This document shows, piece by piece, positions 1-9,600 of a stretch of DNA of 64,000 nucleotides. Numbering within the stretch: the first letter of the stretch is position 1; each line of letters opens with the position of its first letter. The notes beneath the pieces were generated by a model, which was not told where the DNA came from, did no database searches, and worked only from the letters and a program-made list of their open reading frames with translations. The stretch is from an uncultured Eggerthellaceae bacterium (GTDB lineage Bacteria > Actinomycetota > Coriobacteriia > Coriobacteriales > Eggerthellaceae): positions 1-64,000 of the forward strand of contig CALBGP010000032.1 of the NCBI GenBank assembly GCA_937892845.1. The letters are read 5' to 3'. A program made the translations under genes and the position numbers.

Positions 1-136
1 GTCCTGCTGCGTGTACTGTGCATAGGACACTTATCCAAAGCGGTCTAACACAACGTACGCAGTGGACACCGACCGCACTCCGAATAGATAGAATTCGAAC
101 AACTTCGGAAAACGTGAAATCCATGGGAGAAGGGAT

Positions 137-661
137 ATGCCGTATACCAAAGTAACGCTCGTTGCCGAAGGCGCAATCATGGCGACGATAACCTGCAATC
201 TGGAAACAGGAAAGACTGAAATCACCGACTGCACCTATCTGCCCCAGCAGCGCGAAAAAGTCCTTTCGGCATACGAACCCTTAAGGCAATCCCCCTGCCT
301 TGAAGAGCGAAGAGCATTCCGAGTCATCCAGGAACGATCCATCGACCGATTCCCTGCCTGTATTCGAAAGAAGACACTTCGAAACACTGTCCGCCTGAAG
401 CTGTTAGAACTGGCAAACGATCAGCATCTGGGCCGAAGACCACCGCGGTTTACCGGAAGGTACCGTGACGGATGGGACGTTTCGATAATCCTCGAAGGCG
501 CTGGCGAACCCCGTAAAACGCTTGGCCCCTTCAGCAGTCATGATCAAGAATCCGGTGCAGAACAGCTGATCAATCTAATATCCGAAAACGAAAGGCTTTT
601 CGTCGACCAGGCGACAACATGGCAAAATGCAGAGCGAAGATGCACAGGGGCACGACGCTAG
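137..661 (+). CDS. Hypothetical protein, 174 aa
   Basis: I do not recognise this protein. It is charged and soluble, with no signal peptide, membrane segment or obvious motif. The middle is rich in Arg and Leu and may be helical. A second in-frame ATG at 179 has a better-spaced GAAGG upstream (7 nt), so the start is uncertain. The ATG at 137 is kept because the extra residues MPYTKVTLVAEGAI read like a normal beta-strand N-terminus. The stop lies 55 nt before the ATP-grasp start on the same strand, so the two are probably co-transcribed. No function can be given. Confidence 0.6.
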   Translation: MPYTKVTLVAEGAIMATITCNLETGKTEITDCTYLPQQREKVLSAYEPLRQSPCLEERRAFRVIQERSIDRFPACIRKKTLRNTVRLKLLELANDQHLGRRPPRFTGRYRDGWDVSIILEGAGEPRKTLGPFSSHDQESGAEQLINLISENERLFVDQATTWQNAERRCTGARR

Positions 662-716
662 CGTAAACCAATCACACCCCCTAAGTCTCTCATCCCATCA
701 ACAGGAGGGAATCAGC

Positions 717-1598
717 ATGAAGGCATACATCCATTACGTAGGAGACAGGCCATTCAGCTCGGACTGCGCATCCGCGGAAAGGGGCTTAACCAAACTCGGC
801 TTTGACTGCGTAAGATTCTCGAACGACGAAGACCTCGCCTACGCCGATGCCGAAGACATGATTGTCGCCGGGATGCTTGTCACGAACGGCCGCCTGCATT
901 CCCTGGGCATATCGCCAGCCGCCATCGAATACCCCGAGCAGCTGAGGAAATACCTGAGAAGAACCATCTGGCAGGACACCGTGGGCAACCTCGAATCAGG
1001 CATCCATTGGCCTGTTTTCGTCAAACCGGTGGAAGAGAAGCTGTTGGGAGGCAGGGTCGTCAGCTCCCCGAAAGACCTTGTGAAATACCGAGAGGCCGAT
1101 CAACGGATGGAGCTCTGGTGCAGCGACGTTTTGGAGCTGGAATCGGAGTGGCGGTGCTATGTGCAGGATGGCCGAGCGCTAGGCATCATCCCTTACATCC
1201 GCCGCAAGCCCAATTCGAGATTCGACGAAACCATAATCGAATCAGCCGTACGAGACCTCGGGAGACATCCTGCGGGATGCGCGCTCGACTTCGGCGTCAC
1301 CATGGATGGCGAAACGGTTCTCATCGAAGCAAATGACGGGTACTCGCTAGGAAATAACGGACTCGACGACGCACTATACGTCTCATTGCTTGCAGCACGT
1401 TGGGAAGAACTGATTTCGCAGCGCAGGCATCTTGCAAACATGCTGCCGCTGACGCATCATTTTACCGCCAATGGCGGTAAAATGATGGCGGTAAAAAGAG
1501 AGGAACCGCATGACCTACCAACCACCTTTCGCACGCAACGACCGGATCGACGCACTCTGCATGGAGATTGCCGAACTCGTAGGGATGCTGGCCCCTGA
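717..1598 (+). CDS. ATP-grasp domain protein, R2K-clade-like (DUF4343-like)
   Basis: This 293-residue protein resembles the small ATP-grasp families (R2K clade/DUF4343) thought to ligate or modify peptides. The N-terminal part (MKAYIHYVGDRPF) looks like the family's pre-ATP-grasp alpha/beta segment. VFVKPVEEKLLGG provides the ATP-binding Lys. Downstream, SEWRCYVQDG and the segment ending in VLIEANDGYSLG fit the late metal-binding strands (D/E..N). The start at 717 follows AGGAGG with good spacing. The last 30 codons overlap the fic start and run through an inverted-repeat operator, so the C-terminal tail after about residue 245 looks non-native. The natural gene may once have ended earlier. 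The substrate is unknown. Confidence 0.75.
   Translation: MKAYIHYVGDRPFSSDCASAERGLTKLGFDCVRFSNDEDLAYADAEDMIVAGMLVTNGRLHSLGISPAAIEYPEQLRKYLRRTIWQDTVGNLESGIHWPVFVKPVEEKLLGGRVVSSPKDLVKYREADQRMELWCSDVLELESEWRCYVQDGRALGIIPYIRRKPNSRFDETIIESAVRDLGRHPAGCALDFGVTMDGETVLIEANDGYSLGNNGLDDALYVSLLAARWEELISQRRHLANMLPLTHHFTANGGKMMAVKREEPHDLPTTFRTQRPDRRTLHGDCRTRRDAGP
1455..1497. promoter_or_regulatory. Inverted-repeat operator upstream of fic
   Basis: The sequence has a perfect inverted repeat with 15-bp arms (CATCATTTTACCGCC and its complement, 1455-1469 and 1473-1487) around AAT, followed directly by a third half-site GGCGGTAAAA (1487-1496). It lies 13 nt before the fic ATG and inside the 3' end of the ATP-grasp reading frame. 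The neighbouring Fic protein has a C-terminal helix-turn-helix, so autoregulation through this site is a reasonable inference. A hairpin in the mRNA leader is the alternative. Confidence 0.65.
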
Positions 1599-2469
1599 GG
1601 CGCCACTGGCGAAAAGTCCCACTCTCCATCGGGAGCTCCGAATCAAGACCATCCATTCATCCCTCATAATCGAGGGCAACAAACTCGATGAGAAAGCCGT
1701 CACCGCAATCATCGACGGGAAAAGGGTTCTCGGCAGCAGCAAAGATGTCCTGGAAGTCGAAAACGCCAAGCGCGCCTACGACCTCATCCCGGAACTTGAC
1801 GCATACTCCCTGGAGGACCTCCTGAAGATACACGGCATCATGATGGCCGGCCTGACCCCCGATGCAGGCCGCTTCAGATCAGGCAATGTGGGGGTTTTCG
1901 ACGGCGATATTCTGATTCACGCAGGAACCCCGGCCGCTTACGTTCCAGAAGTCATGGCCGACATATTCACATGGTTGAGAACCACCCAAATGCATCCCCT
2001 CCTGGCCTCGTGCATCTTCCACTTCGAATTCGAATTCTGCCACCCGTTCTCGGATGGGAATGGCAGAACCGGCAGGCTCTGGCACACGCTCCTGCTTTCG
2101 AGGTGGCGCCCCGTCCTGGCATGGCTTCCCATCGAAAGCACGATCCGGCAGCGCCAACGCGGCTACTACAGCGCGCTCGCCGCATCGGATACAACGGGCT
2201 CCAGCGAGATCTTCGTCGAATTCATGCTTGAAACCATCAGGGATTCGCTCATCCCGTTCTCCAAGCCCGCCGAGAAGCACCTCACGGCAAGAAACCGAGC
2301 GCTTGAGTTCTTCGAAGAGAATCCCAACGCCACCATCAACCAGCTTGCCGAGCACCTCAACTGCTCGAAGAGGAGCGCCGAGAGGATTGTGGCGGAATTG
2401 AAAGAAGCCGGAGCATTGCTGCGCGAAGGAAACGCGCGAGCTGGAAGGTGGATTGTAACCGAGTATTAA
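1510..2469 (+). CDS. Fic family protein with C-terminal winged helix
   Basis: Fic enzymes transfer AMP (sometimes other phosphate-containing groups) to protein hydroxyls. This 319-residue protein carries the intact active-site motif HPFSDGNGRTGR at about residues 178-189, with catalytic His178. An N-terminal inhibitory helix SSLIIEGN at about residues 50-57 places it in the N-terminally autoinhibited (class II) group. Residues from about 265 on (FFEENPNATINQLAEHLNCSKRSAERIVAELKEAG, here described not quoted in full) form a MarR/DeoR-like winged helix. The start follows GAGAGGA. The gene overlaps the ATP-grasp frame by 89 nt. The operator-like inverted repeat directly upstream suggests self-repression. 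The target protein is unknown. Confidence 0.93.
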   Translation: MTYQPPFARNDRIDALCMEIAELVGMLAPEAPLAKSPTLHRELRIKTIHSSLIIEGNKLDEKAVTAIIDGKRVLGSSKDVLEVENAKRAYDLIPELDAYSLEDLLKIHGIMMAGLTPDAGRFRSGNVGVFDGDILIHAGTPAAYVPEVMADIFTWLRTTQMHPLLASCIFHFEFEFCHPFSDGNGRTGRLWHTLLLSRWRPVLAWLPIESTIRQRQRGYYSALAASDTTGSSEIFVEFMLETIRDSLIPFSKPAEKHLTARNRALEFFEENPNATINQLAEHLNCSKRSAERIVAELKEAGALLREGNARAGRWIVTEY

Positions 2470-2725
2470 CACTACATTAAATCTTGCTCCGATTATTCAT
2501 TTTCGCAGCTCAGCCTTCAAACAAGGTGCAATAATGCATCTTCAACGGCAGCCCCGTGCTGCCCTCAGGCGCCGCAAGCAAGCCACGACCAGCCATCCGC
2601 AAGCGAAAAGCAGCCGTGTCGGTCGCTCCATCCGCGACTGTTTCGGCCGCCCGGTCGCAGCGAACCGCGCAGGCTTCGCCACAGGCGCCTTTCGGCAACA
2701 TACCCGTATGAGTCAGGAGCCGCAC

Positions 2726-4141
2726 ATGAGAGATGTATGCGTCAGCGATGTCACGATGAGGGAAGCAGCCGCGTCCAAAACGCTATCCCTGTCCTTCAAG
2801 GAAAAGCTTGAGATCGTGAAGATCCTAGACCGCATCGGCGTGGGCTCCATTGAAGTCGAAGGCATTGAATCCCCCAAGGTAGACGCCTTGCGCATCAAGT
2901 CCATCGCCTCCCTGGTGAAAAACAGCACGCTTGCCGTGCCGGTGAAGATGGATGACGAAAGCATCGAAGCGGTCTGGAGCGCGGCGAAAGGCGCCGCGTG
3001 CGTCCGCCTCCAGGTGGAAGCAGCCGTAAGCCCATCCTGCATGGAATACATCCAGCACCGCAAGGCCGACGCGCTCATCGCCGATGCGGCCGCCGCCGTG
3101 GCCAAGTGCAAGGCGCTCACCGACGACGTGGAATTCGTGGCCATAGACGCCACCCGCACCGACGTCGCCTACCTGGCCCGCATCATCGACGCCGTAGCGA
3201 AGGCCGGCGCCACCACCGTAACCGTGTGCGATGCAGCCGGAGCCATGCTGCCCGAAGAATTCGCCCGGTTCATCACCGACCTCTACGATGCCGCGCCCAT
3301 CCTGCGCAGCATCAACCTGGGCATCTCCTGCAGCAACAACCTCAACATGGCGGACGCCTGCGCCGTGGCCGGTATCACGGCAGGGGCATCCCTGGTCAAA
3401 GCCGCATCATATCCCATGGGCGTTGCCGCACTGGACAACGTTGCACGCATCCTGACCGCCAAATCCGACGCGATCGACGCCCGCAGCAAGATCCGCGTCA
3501 CCGAGCTCAAGCGCGCCATGGGCCAGATTGCCCGCCTGTGCTGCGACGAACGCTCCGCATCCGCCCAGTTCACCGGCGCAGCCCCCGAAGCGGCCGAAGG
3601 CATCGTGCTCACCGCCGCCGACGACCAGGCCACCGTCATGCGCTACGTGGAGCGCCTGGGCTACAGCCTTTCGGACGAGGATGCCGCCGCGGTGTTCGAA
3701 GCCTTCAAGAAGATCGCCGCCAGCAAGGAGCGCATCGGCGCCACGGAACTTGACGCCATCGTGGCTTCCGCGGCCCTGCAGGTGCCCCCAACCTACACGT
3801 TGGAAGGCTACGTCATCAACTCCGGCATGGACTTCAAGGCCACGTCGCACATCACGTTGCGCAAAAACGGCAATCCGGTGGAAGCCGTCTCGCTTGGCGA
3901 CGGCCCCATCGACTCCTCCTTCAAGTCCATCGAATCCGTGGTGGGCAAGCACTACGAGCTCGATGACTTCCGCATCCAGGCCGTCACCGAAGGCCGCGAG
4001 GCCGTAGGCGAATCCATCGTGAAGCTCATCGCAGACGGCAGGGTCTATTCCGGCCGCGGCATCTCCACCGACATCGTGGAGTCCAGCATCCGCGCCTATA
4101 TCAACGCACTCAACAAGATAGCCTATGAGGAGCAGAACTGA
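2726..4141 (+). CDS. Citramalate/2-isopropylmalate synthase-like protein lacking HxH metal ligands
   Basis: This 471-residue protein has the two-part layout of LeuA/CimA enzymes. The N-terminal part is a DRE-TIM barrel, starting DVTMREA (Asp8, Arg12). The C-terminal part is a LeuA dimerisation/allosteric domain, with GDGPIDSSFKSIE, AVTEGREAVGES and GRGISTDIVESS. In the barrel, the strand that normally reads HxHND, supplying two metal-binding His, reads SCSNN (Ser201-Cys-Ser203-Asn-Asn), and the usual G-E-R-A-G-N loop is also altered. Without these His a normal acetyl-CoA condensation is doubtful. It may be a pseudo-enzyme, a binding subunit or a changed chemistry. The ATG at 2726 has CAGGAG six nt upstream and is preferred to 2708. 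The stop overlaps the next ATG by one base. Confidence 0.82.
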   Translation: MRDVCVSDVTMREAAASKTLSLSFKEKLEIVKILDRIGVGSIEVEGIESPKVDALRIKSIASLVKNSTLAVPVKMDDESIEAVWSAAKGAACVRLQVEAAVSPSCMEYIQHRKADALIADAAAAVAKCKALTDDVEFVAIDATRTDVAYLARIIDAVAKAGATTVTVCDAAGAMLPEEFARFITDLYDAAPILRSINLGISCSNNLNMADACAVAGITAGASLVKAASYPMGVAALDNVARILTAKSDAIDARSKIRVTELKRAMGQIARLCCDERSASAQFTGAAPEAAEGIVLTAADDQATVMRYVERLGYSLSDEDAAAVFEAFKKIAASKERIGATELDAIVASAALQVPPTYTLEGYVINSGMDFKATSHITLRKNGNPVEAVSLGDGPIDSSFKSIESVVGKHYELDDFRIQAVTEGREAVGESIVKLIADGRVYSGRGISTDIVESSIRAYINALNKIAYEEQN

Positions 4142-6627
4142 TGAAGCTTTCCTTTTCCACACGCGGCTGGACCGGCCACTCCTGGGACAGCCTGATCAGC
4201 ACCGCACTTGAAATGGACTTCTCGGGCATAGAGGTCCACAACCCCCTCGCCGAAGAGATGTTCACCGGCAAGGGCGCCCCGTTTGACCGCTACAACACCC
4301 AGGCCACAGCCCGTGCGCTGCGCGATGCGGGCCTGTCCATCCCCGTCTTCGACTCCCCCATCGACATCTCCGCGGGCGAAGAAAGCGTGCGCGCCGCCAA
4401 GGCCCTCATTGACCTGGCCCAGGCCGCAAGCGTGGGGATGGCCTGCGTCATCATCCAAAACGACGACGAGGACGCCATCCATGCCGCCCTGTCCGAACTT
4501 GTCCCCTACGCGGAGGCGCACGGCGTGGTCCTGCTGATCGAATCCAGCGGCATCTTCTCCAGCACCACGCGCCTCACGGGCATCCTGGACCGCTACGCAA
4601 GCGACTACCTAGGCGTTCTGTGGGACGTGCACAACGTCTACCGCACAGGCGGCGAAAGCCCCGCAACCACCATCAAGAACCTGGGCGCCTACGTCAAGCA
4701 CGTGCACATGCGCGACTCGGACGACGACGGCACCTTCAACCTGGTGGGCGAAGGCACCCTGCCCATCAGCGAAGTGGTGCGCGCGCTTTCCTCCATCGAC
4801 TACGACGGCTTCGTGTCGCTGGAATGGATGCCCGAGTGGATGGAAGACCTCACCGACATGGAGATCATCTTCCCCCACTTCGTCAACTACATGGAGCAGT
4901 TCGAAGACACCCGCGGCAAGCGCCGCACGCTCTACCTCAACCATGACGGCACGGGCGAATACGTCTGGAAGAAAGACGAGCTCATAGACCTGACCTTCCC
5001 CCAGGTGCTCGACAAGATGGCGGACTGCTTCCCCGACCAGTACTGCTTCAAGTACACCACGCTGGACTATACGCGCACCTACGAGGAATTCCGCGACGAC
5101 GTGGACAACTTCGCCCGCGCGCTTGTCTCCATGGGCGTGAGACCCGGAAGCAAGGTTGCCGTATGGGCCACCAACGTACCGGCATGGTACATCGCGTTCT
5201 GGGCCGCAACGAAGATCGGCGCCGTACTGGTCACGGTGAACACCGCCTACAAGATCCACGAGGCCGAATACCTGCTGCGCCAGTCCGACACGCACACCCT
5301 GGTCATGGTGGAAAGCGCGCTGGATTCCGACTACCGCGGCATCATCAACGAGCTGTGCCCTGAGATAGCCGCGGCGAAACCCGGCGACCAGCTGCACTGC
5401 AAGCGCCTGCCGTTTCTGCGCAACGTCATCACCGTTGGCTTCCGGATGCCCGGCTGCCTGACCTTCGAAGAGACCATGGAGCGCGCGGAACTGGTGCCGC
5501 TCGCAAAGGTCCAACGCATGGCCGCCGACGTGCGCCCCGACGACGTATGCAACATGCAGTACACCTCGGGCACAACGGGCTTCCCCAAAGGCGTCATGCT
5601 CACGCACCGCAACGTAGTCAACGACGGCAAATGCATCGGCGACCGCATGGGGCTGTCAACCGCCGACCGCCTCATGATCCAAGTGCCCATGTTCCATTGC
5701 TTCGGCATGACGCTGTCCATGACGGCCTCCATGACGCATGGCACCACCATGTGCCCCATGCCCTACTTCAGCGCCAAGGCATCGCTGCATTGCATCACGC
5801 AGGAAAAGATCACCGCCTTCAACGGCGTGCCCACCATGTTCATAGCCATGTTCAACCATGAGGACTACGCGAAGACCGATTTCAGCCACATGCGCACGGG
5901 CATCATGGCAGGTGCCGGATGCCCGCCCGACCTCATGAAACGCGCCGCCCAACCCGACGAGATGAACATGACCGGCATCGTGAGCGTCTACGGCCAGACC
6001 GAATCGGCCCCGGGTTCCGTGATGAGCGCCTGGACCGATCCGCTTGACCTGCGCACCGAAACCGTGGGCTATGCGTTTCCGCACGTCCAGTGCAAGATCG
6101 TGGACCCCGAGACGGGACTTGAGATGCCCGACGGGCAGATAGGCGAATTCTGCTCGCGCGGCTACAACATCATGAAGGGCTACTACAAGATGCCTGACGC
6201 CACCTTTGCCACCGTCGATGAAAACGGCTGGCTGCATTCGGGCGATCTGGCCATGCGCGACGAGCGCGGCTGCTTCGTGATCACCGGCCGCCTGAAGGAC
6301 ATGATCATCCGCGGCGGAGAGAACATCTATCCCAAGGAAATCGAGGACTTCGTCATAACGCATCCCAAGGTCAGCGACTGCCAGGTGGTGGGCGTGCCCG
6401 ATAAGAAATACGGCGAAGAGGCCATGGCCTGCATCATCTTGAAAGAAGGCGAAACCATGGACGAACCCGAAATGCGCGAATTCATGATGAGCCGCATAGC
6501 GCGCCACAAAGTGCCCCGCTACATCAGGTTCGTGGACTCCTATCCCATGAACGCCGCCGGCAAGATCCTCAAGTACAAGATGAGAGAAGCGGCCGTCGAA
6601 GAGCTGGGCCTTGCAAACGGCAACTGA
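4141..6627 (+). CDS. Fusion: xylose-isomerase-type TIM barrel + AMP-dependent acyl-CoA synthetase
   Basis: An 828-residue fusion. Residues 1 to about 258 are an AP-endonuclease-2/sugar-phosphate-isomerase TIM barrel with a complete set of likely metal ligands: Glu134 (LLIESSG), Asp162 and His164 (WDVHN), His187/His189 (HVHMRD) and Glu228 (SLEW). From about residue 265 to the end it is an ANL-superfamily ligase, with the ATP loop YTSGTTGFPKG at 474-484, YGQTE, the hinge-region motif GRLKDMIIRGGENIYP and the adenylation Lys808 in NAAGKILK. Such ligases make acyl-CoA from a carboxylate, ATP and CoA. The fusion suggests that the barrel's product is handed on as an acid to be activated. It is coupled to the gene before (1-nt overlap) and lies 10 nt before the oxidoreductase. 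The substrate is unknown. Confidence 0.9.
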   Translation: MKLSFSTRGWTGHSWDSLISTALEMDFSGIEVHNPLAEEMFTGKGAPFDRYNTQATARALRDAGLSIPVFDSPIDISAGEESVRAAKALIDLAQAASVGMACVIIQNDDEDAIHAALSELVPYAEAHGVVLLIESSGIFSSTTRLTGILDRYASDYLGVLWDVHNVYRTGGESPATTIKNLGAYVKHVHMRDSDDDGTFNLVGEGTLPISEVVRALSSIDYDGFVSLEWMPEWMEDLTDMEIIFPHFVNYMEQFEDTRGKRRTLYLNHDGTGEYVWKKDELIDLTFPQVLDKMADCFPDQYCFKYTTLDYTRTYEEFRDDVDNFARALVSMGVRPGSKVAVWATNVPAWYIAFWAATKIGAVLVTVNTAYKIHEAEYLLRQSDTHTLVMVESALDSDYRGIINELCPEIAAAKPGDQLHCKRLPFLRNVITVGFRMPGCLTFEETMERAELVPLAKVQRMAADVRPDDVCNMQYTSGTTGFPKGVMLTHRNVVNDGKCIGDRMGLSTADRLMIQVPMFHCFGMTLSMTASMTHGTTMCPMPYFSAKASLHCITQEKITAFNGVPTMFIAMFNHEDYAKTDFSHMRTGIMAGAGCPPDLMKRAAQPDEMNMTGIVSVYGQTESAPGSVMSAWTDPLDLRTETVGYAFPHVQCKIVDPETGLEMPDGQIGEFCSRGYNIMKGYYKMPDATFATVDENGWLHSGDLAMRDERGCFVITGRLKDMIIRGGENIYPKEIEDFVITHPKVSDCQVVGVPDKKYGEEAMACIILKEGETMDEPEMREFMMSRIARHKVPRYIRFVDSYPMNAAGKILKYKMREAAVEELGLANGN

Positions 6628-6637
6628 GGGGGACACG

Positions 6638-9600
6638 ATGAGCAATTACGTAACCGTTGACGGCAACCAGGCGGCAGCGCATGTCGCCTACGACTTCACC
6701 GAAGTGGCGGCGATCTATCCCATCACGCCGTCATCGCCCATGGCCGAGCACACCGACCGTTGGAGCGCGCAAGGCCGCCTGAACATGTTCGGCCAGCGCG
6801 TGCAGCTGACCGAGATGCAATCCGAAGCCGGCGCCATAGGCGCGATCCACGGCGTGCTGCAAGCGGGCGCCCTGGGAACCAGCTTCACTTCCAGCCAGGG
6901 CCTCATGCTGATGGTGCCCGTACTCTACCGCATCGCCGGCGAACGTTTGCCGGGCGTGCTGCATGTGGCAAGCCGTACCGTGGGGACGCATGCCTTGAGC
7001 ATCTTCGGAGACCATTCCGACGTCATGGCATGCCGCGACACCGGCTTCGCCCAACTTTCCTCCGGCAGCGTGCAGGAAGCTGCGGACATGGCGGCCGTCG
7101 CGCACCTGGCCGCCGTGAAGGCCAGCATCCCGTTCATGCATTTCTTCGACGGCTTCCGCACCTCCCACGAGCTGTCTCGCATCGACATGCCGGATACCGA
7201 AGATCTTGCGGCCCTCATGGATACCGAGGCGCTCGAGCGTTTCCGGGCGCGTGCCTTGAACCCCGAGCACCCCATGCTGCGCGCCACCGTGCAGAACGGC
7301 GACGTGTACTTCCAGATCCGCGAGGCGAACAACACCGCCTACGATGAGCTGGCCGACGTGGTGGAAAGCGTGATGGCCCAGGTTGCCAGCGTGACCGGCC
7401 GCGAGCATCACGTGTTCGATTACTACGGAGCCGCTGACGCCACCGATGTGGTGGTGGCCATGGGCAGCGTTGCGGGCACCGTTCAGGAGGCATGCGACTA
7501 CCTGAACGCCAAGGCGCAGGTCGAAGGCACCGGCAGGCGCTACGGGTTTTTGCAAGTGCACCTGTACCGCCCCTTCTCGGCGAAGCATTTCCTGGGTGCG
7601 CTACCGAAGAGCGTGCGCCGCATAGCGGTCATGGACCGCTGCAAATGCATGGGATCGGCCGGCGAGCCGTTGTTCCTGGATGTTTCCAGCGTCATCGCCG
7701 ACAGCGACCGCGCGGGCGAGGTGCTGGTCATAGGCGGGCGCTACGGCCTGTCCTCCAAAGACACCGACACCGCCCAGATAGTGGCCGTGTTCGAAAATCT
7801 GGCGGCACCGGATCCCGTGCGCGGGTTCACCGTGGGCATCACCGATGACGTAACCGGATTGTCGCTGCCCGTGCATGCACTGGAGGACTTCGACGACGCA
7901 GACACCTACAGCTGCAAGTTCTGGGGCCTGGGCGGCGATGGCACCGTGGGCGCCAACCACAACACCATCCGCATCCTGGCCGATTGCGCCGACATGTTCG
8001 CACAGGCCTATTTCGAATACGACTCCAAAAAGTCCTTCGGTGTGACCAAATCCCATCTGCGCCTGTCGAAAAAGCCCATCCGCAGCACCTACTACGTCAA
8101 GCGCGCCGACTTCGTGGCCTGCCACAACCAAAGCTACGTGCACCAGTACGACATGGTGGGCGAAGTGAAGCCGGGCGGCACCTTCCTGCTCAACACCTCC
8201 TGGACGGCCGAGGAGCTTGATGCAAACCTTCCCGCCGCCATGAAGCGCGAAATCGCCCGCAAGCACATCCGCCTGTTCACCGTGGACGCGATTGAAATTG
8301 CAAACCGTCTGGGTCTGGGCAGCCATATCAACACCGTTTTGCAGGCGGCATTCTTCAAAATCGCAGGGCTCATGCCCGCAGAAGAGGCGCTTGCACGCAT
8401 GAAGGACGCAGCACGCACATCCTACGCGCGCAAGGGCGATGCCGTGGTGGCGAAAAACGTGGCCGCCATCGAAGAGGGCGCCGCCAAGTGCACGGAGGTT
8501 GCCGTGCCCGCCAGCTGGGCGGACGCCGAAGCAGACGCACCCGCAGCCGACGAAAACCTGCCGGCTGCCGTGACGGGCATCCTGCGCCCCGTCAACGCCC
8601 AGAAAGGCGACGATTTGCCCGTAAGCGCGTTCGCCGGCTACGAGGACGGGGTCATGGATATGGGGCTCACCGCGTACGAAAAACGCGGCATAGCCGTGAA
8701 GACGCCCGCATGGAACGCCGACGCGTGCATCCAGTGCAACCGCTGCGCTTTCGTGTGCCCGCATGCCGCCATCCGCCCCTACCTGGTCAACGGGGAGGAA
8801 GCGGCCGCAGCGCCCGCAGGTTTCGAGACCGTTGCGCTTAAGGGAGGCAAGAACCTGCCCGAAGACATGCGCTACACCATCCAAGTAAGCCAGTTCGACT
8901 GCACCAGCTGCGGAAGCTGCGCGAACGTATGCCCCGCAAACGCGTTGTCCATGGAACCCGCACAGCTCACCGACGCCGCCCGCGAACTGTGGGACTTCGG
9001 CCTGGGCCTGTCCGACAAAGGCCGCGTGTTCGATCCGTACACGGTCAAGGGGTCGCAGTTCAAGCAGCCTTTGATCGAGTTTTCAGCCGCATGCGCGGGC
9101 TGTGGCGAAACACCCTACGCAAAGCTTCTCACCCAGCTTTACGGCGACCGCGTGTACTGGGCAAACGCCACGGGCTGCTCGCAGGCGTGGGGCTCGCCCT
9201 TCCCGGGAATCCCCTACACCACAGACAAACGCGGCTTCGGACCCGCCTGGACCAACAGCCTGTTCGAAAACAACGCGGAGTTGGCGCTGGGCCTGTACTT
9301 GGGATCCACCCAGCAGCGCGCCGCTGAGAAAGCCCGTGTCGAAAAGCTTGTTCGCGTGCTTGGATGCGGGCTGGAAAACCCGAAAGATGGCAAGGGTGAC
9401 AATCCCGAGCCTTCGGCCATGAACGCCGTTCTGGAAGCTTGCGAGCGCTATCTGGAAGCCCTCGACAGCTTCGATGGATCCCGCGCGGCCGCCGATCAGC
9501 TCGTAGCCGCAATCGAGGGCTCCCTGGACTCGCTCACCAACAGCGCCAAAGCGGCAAGCGCCGACGTCCTGAAGTTCAAGGACCAGCTGGCGAAAAAGAC

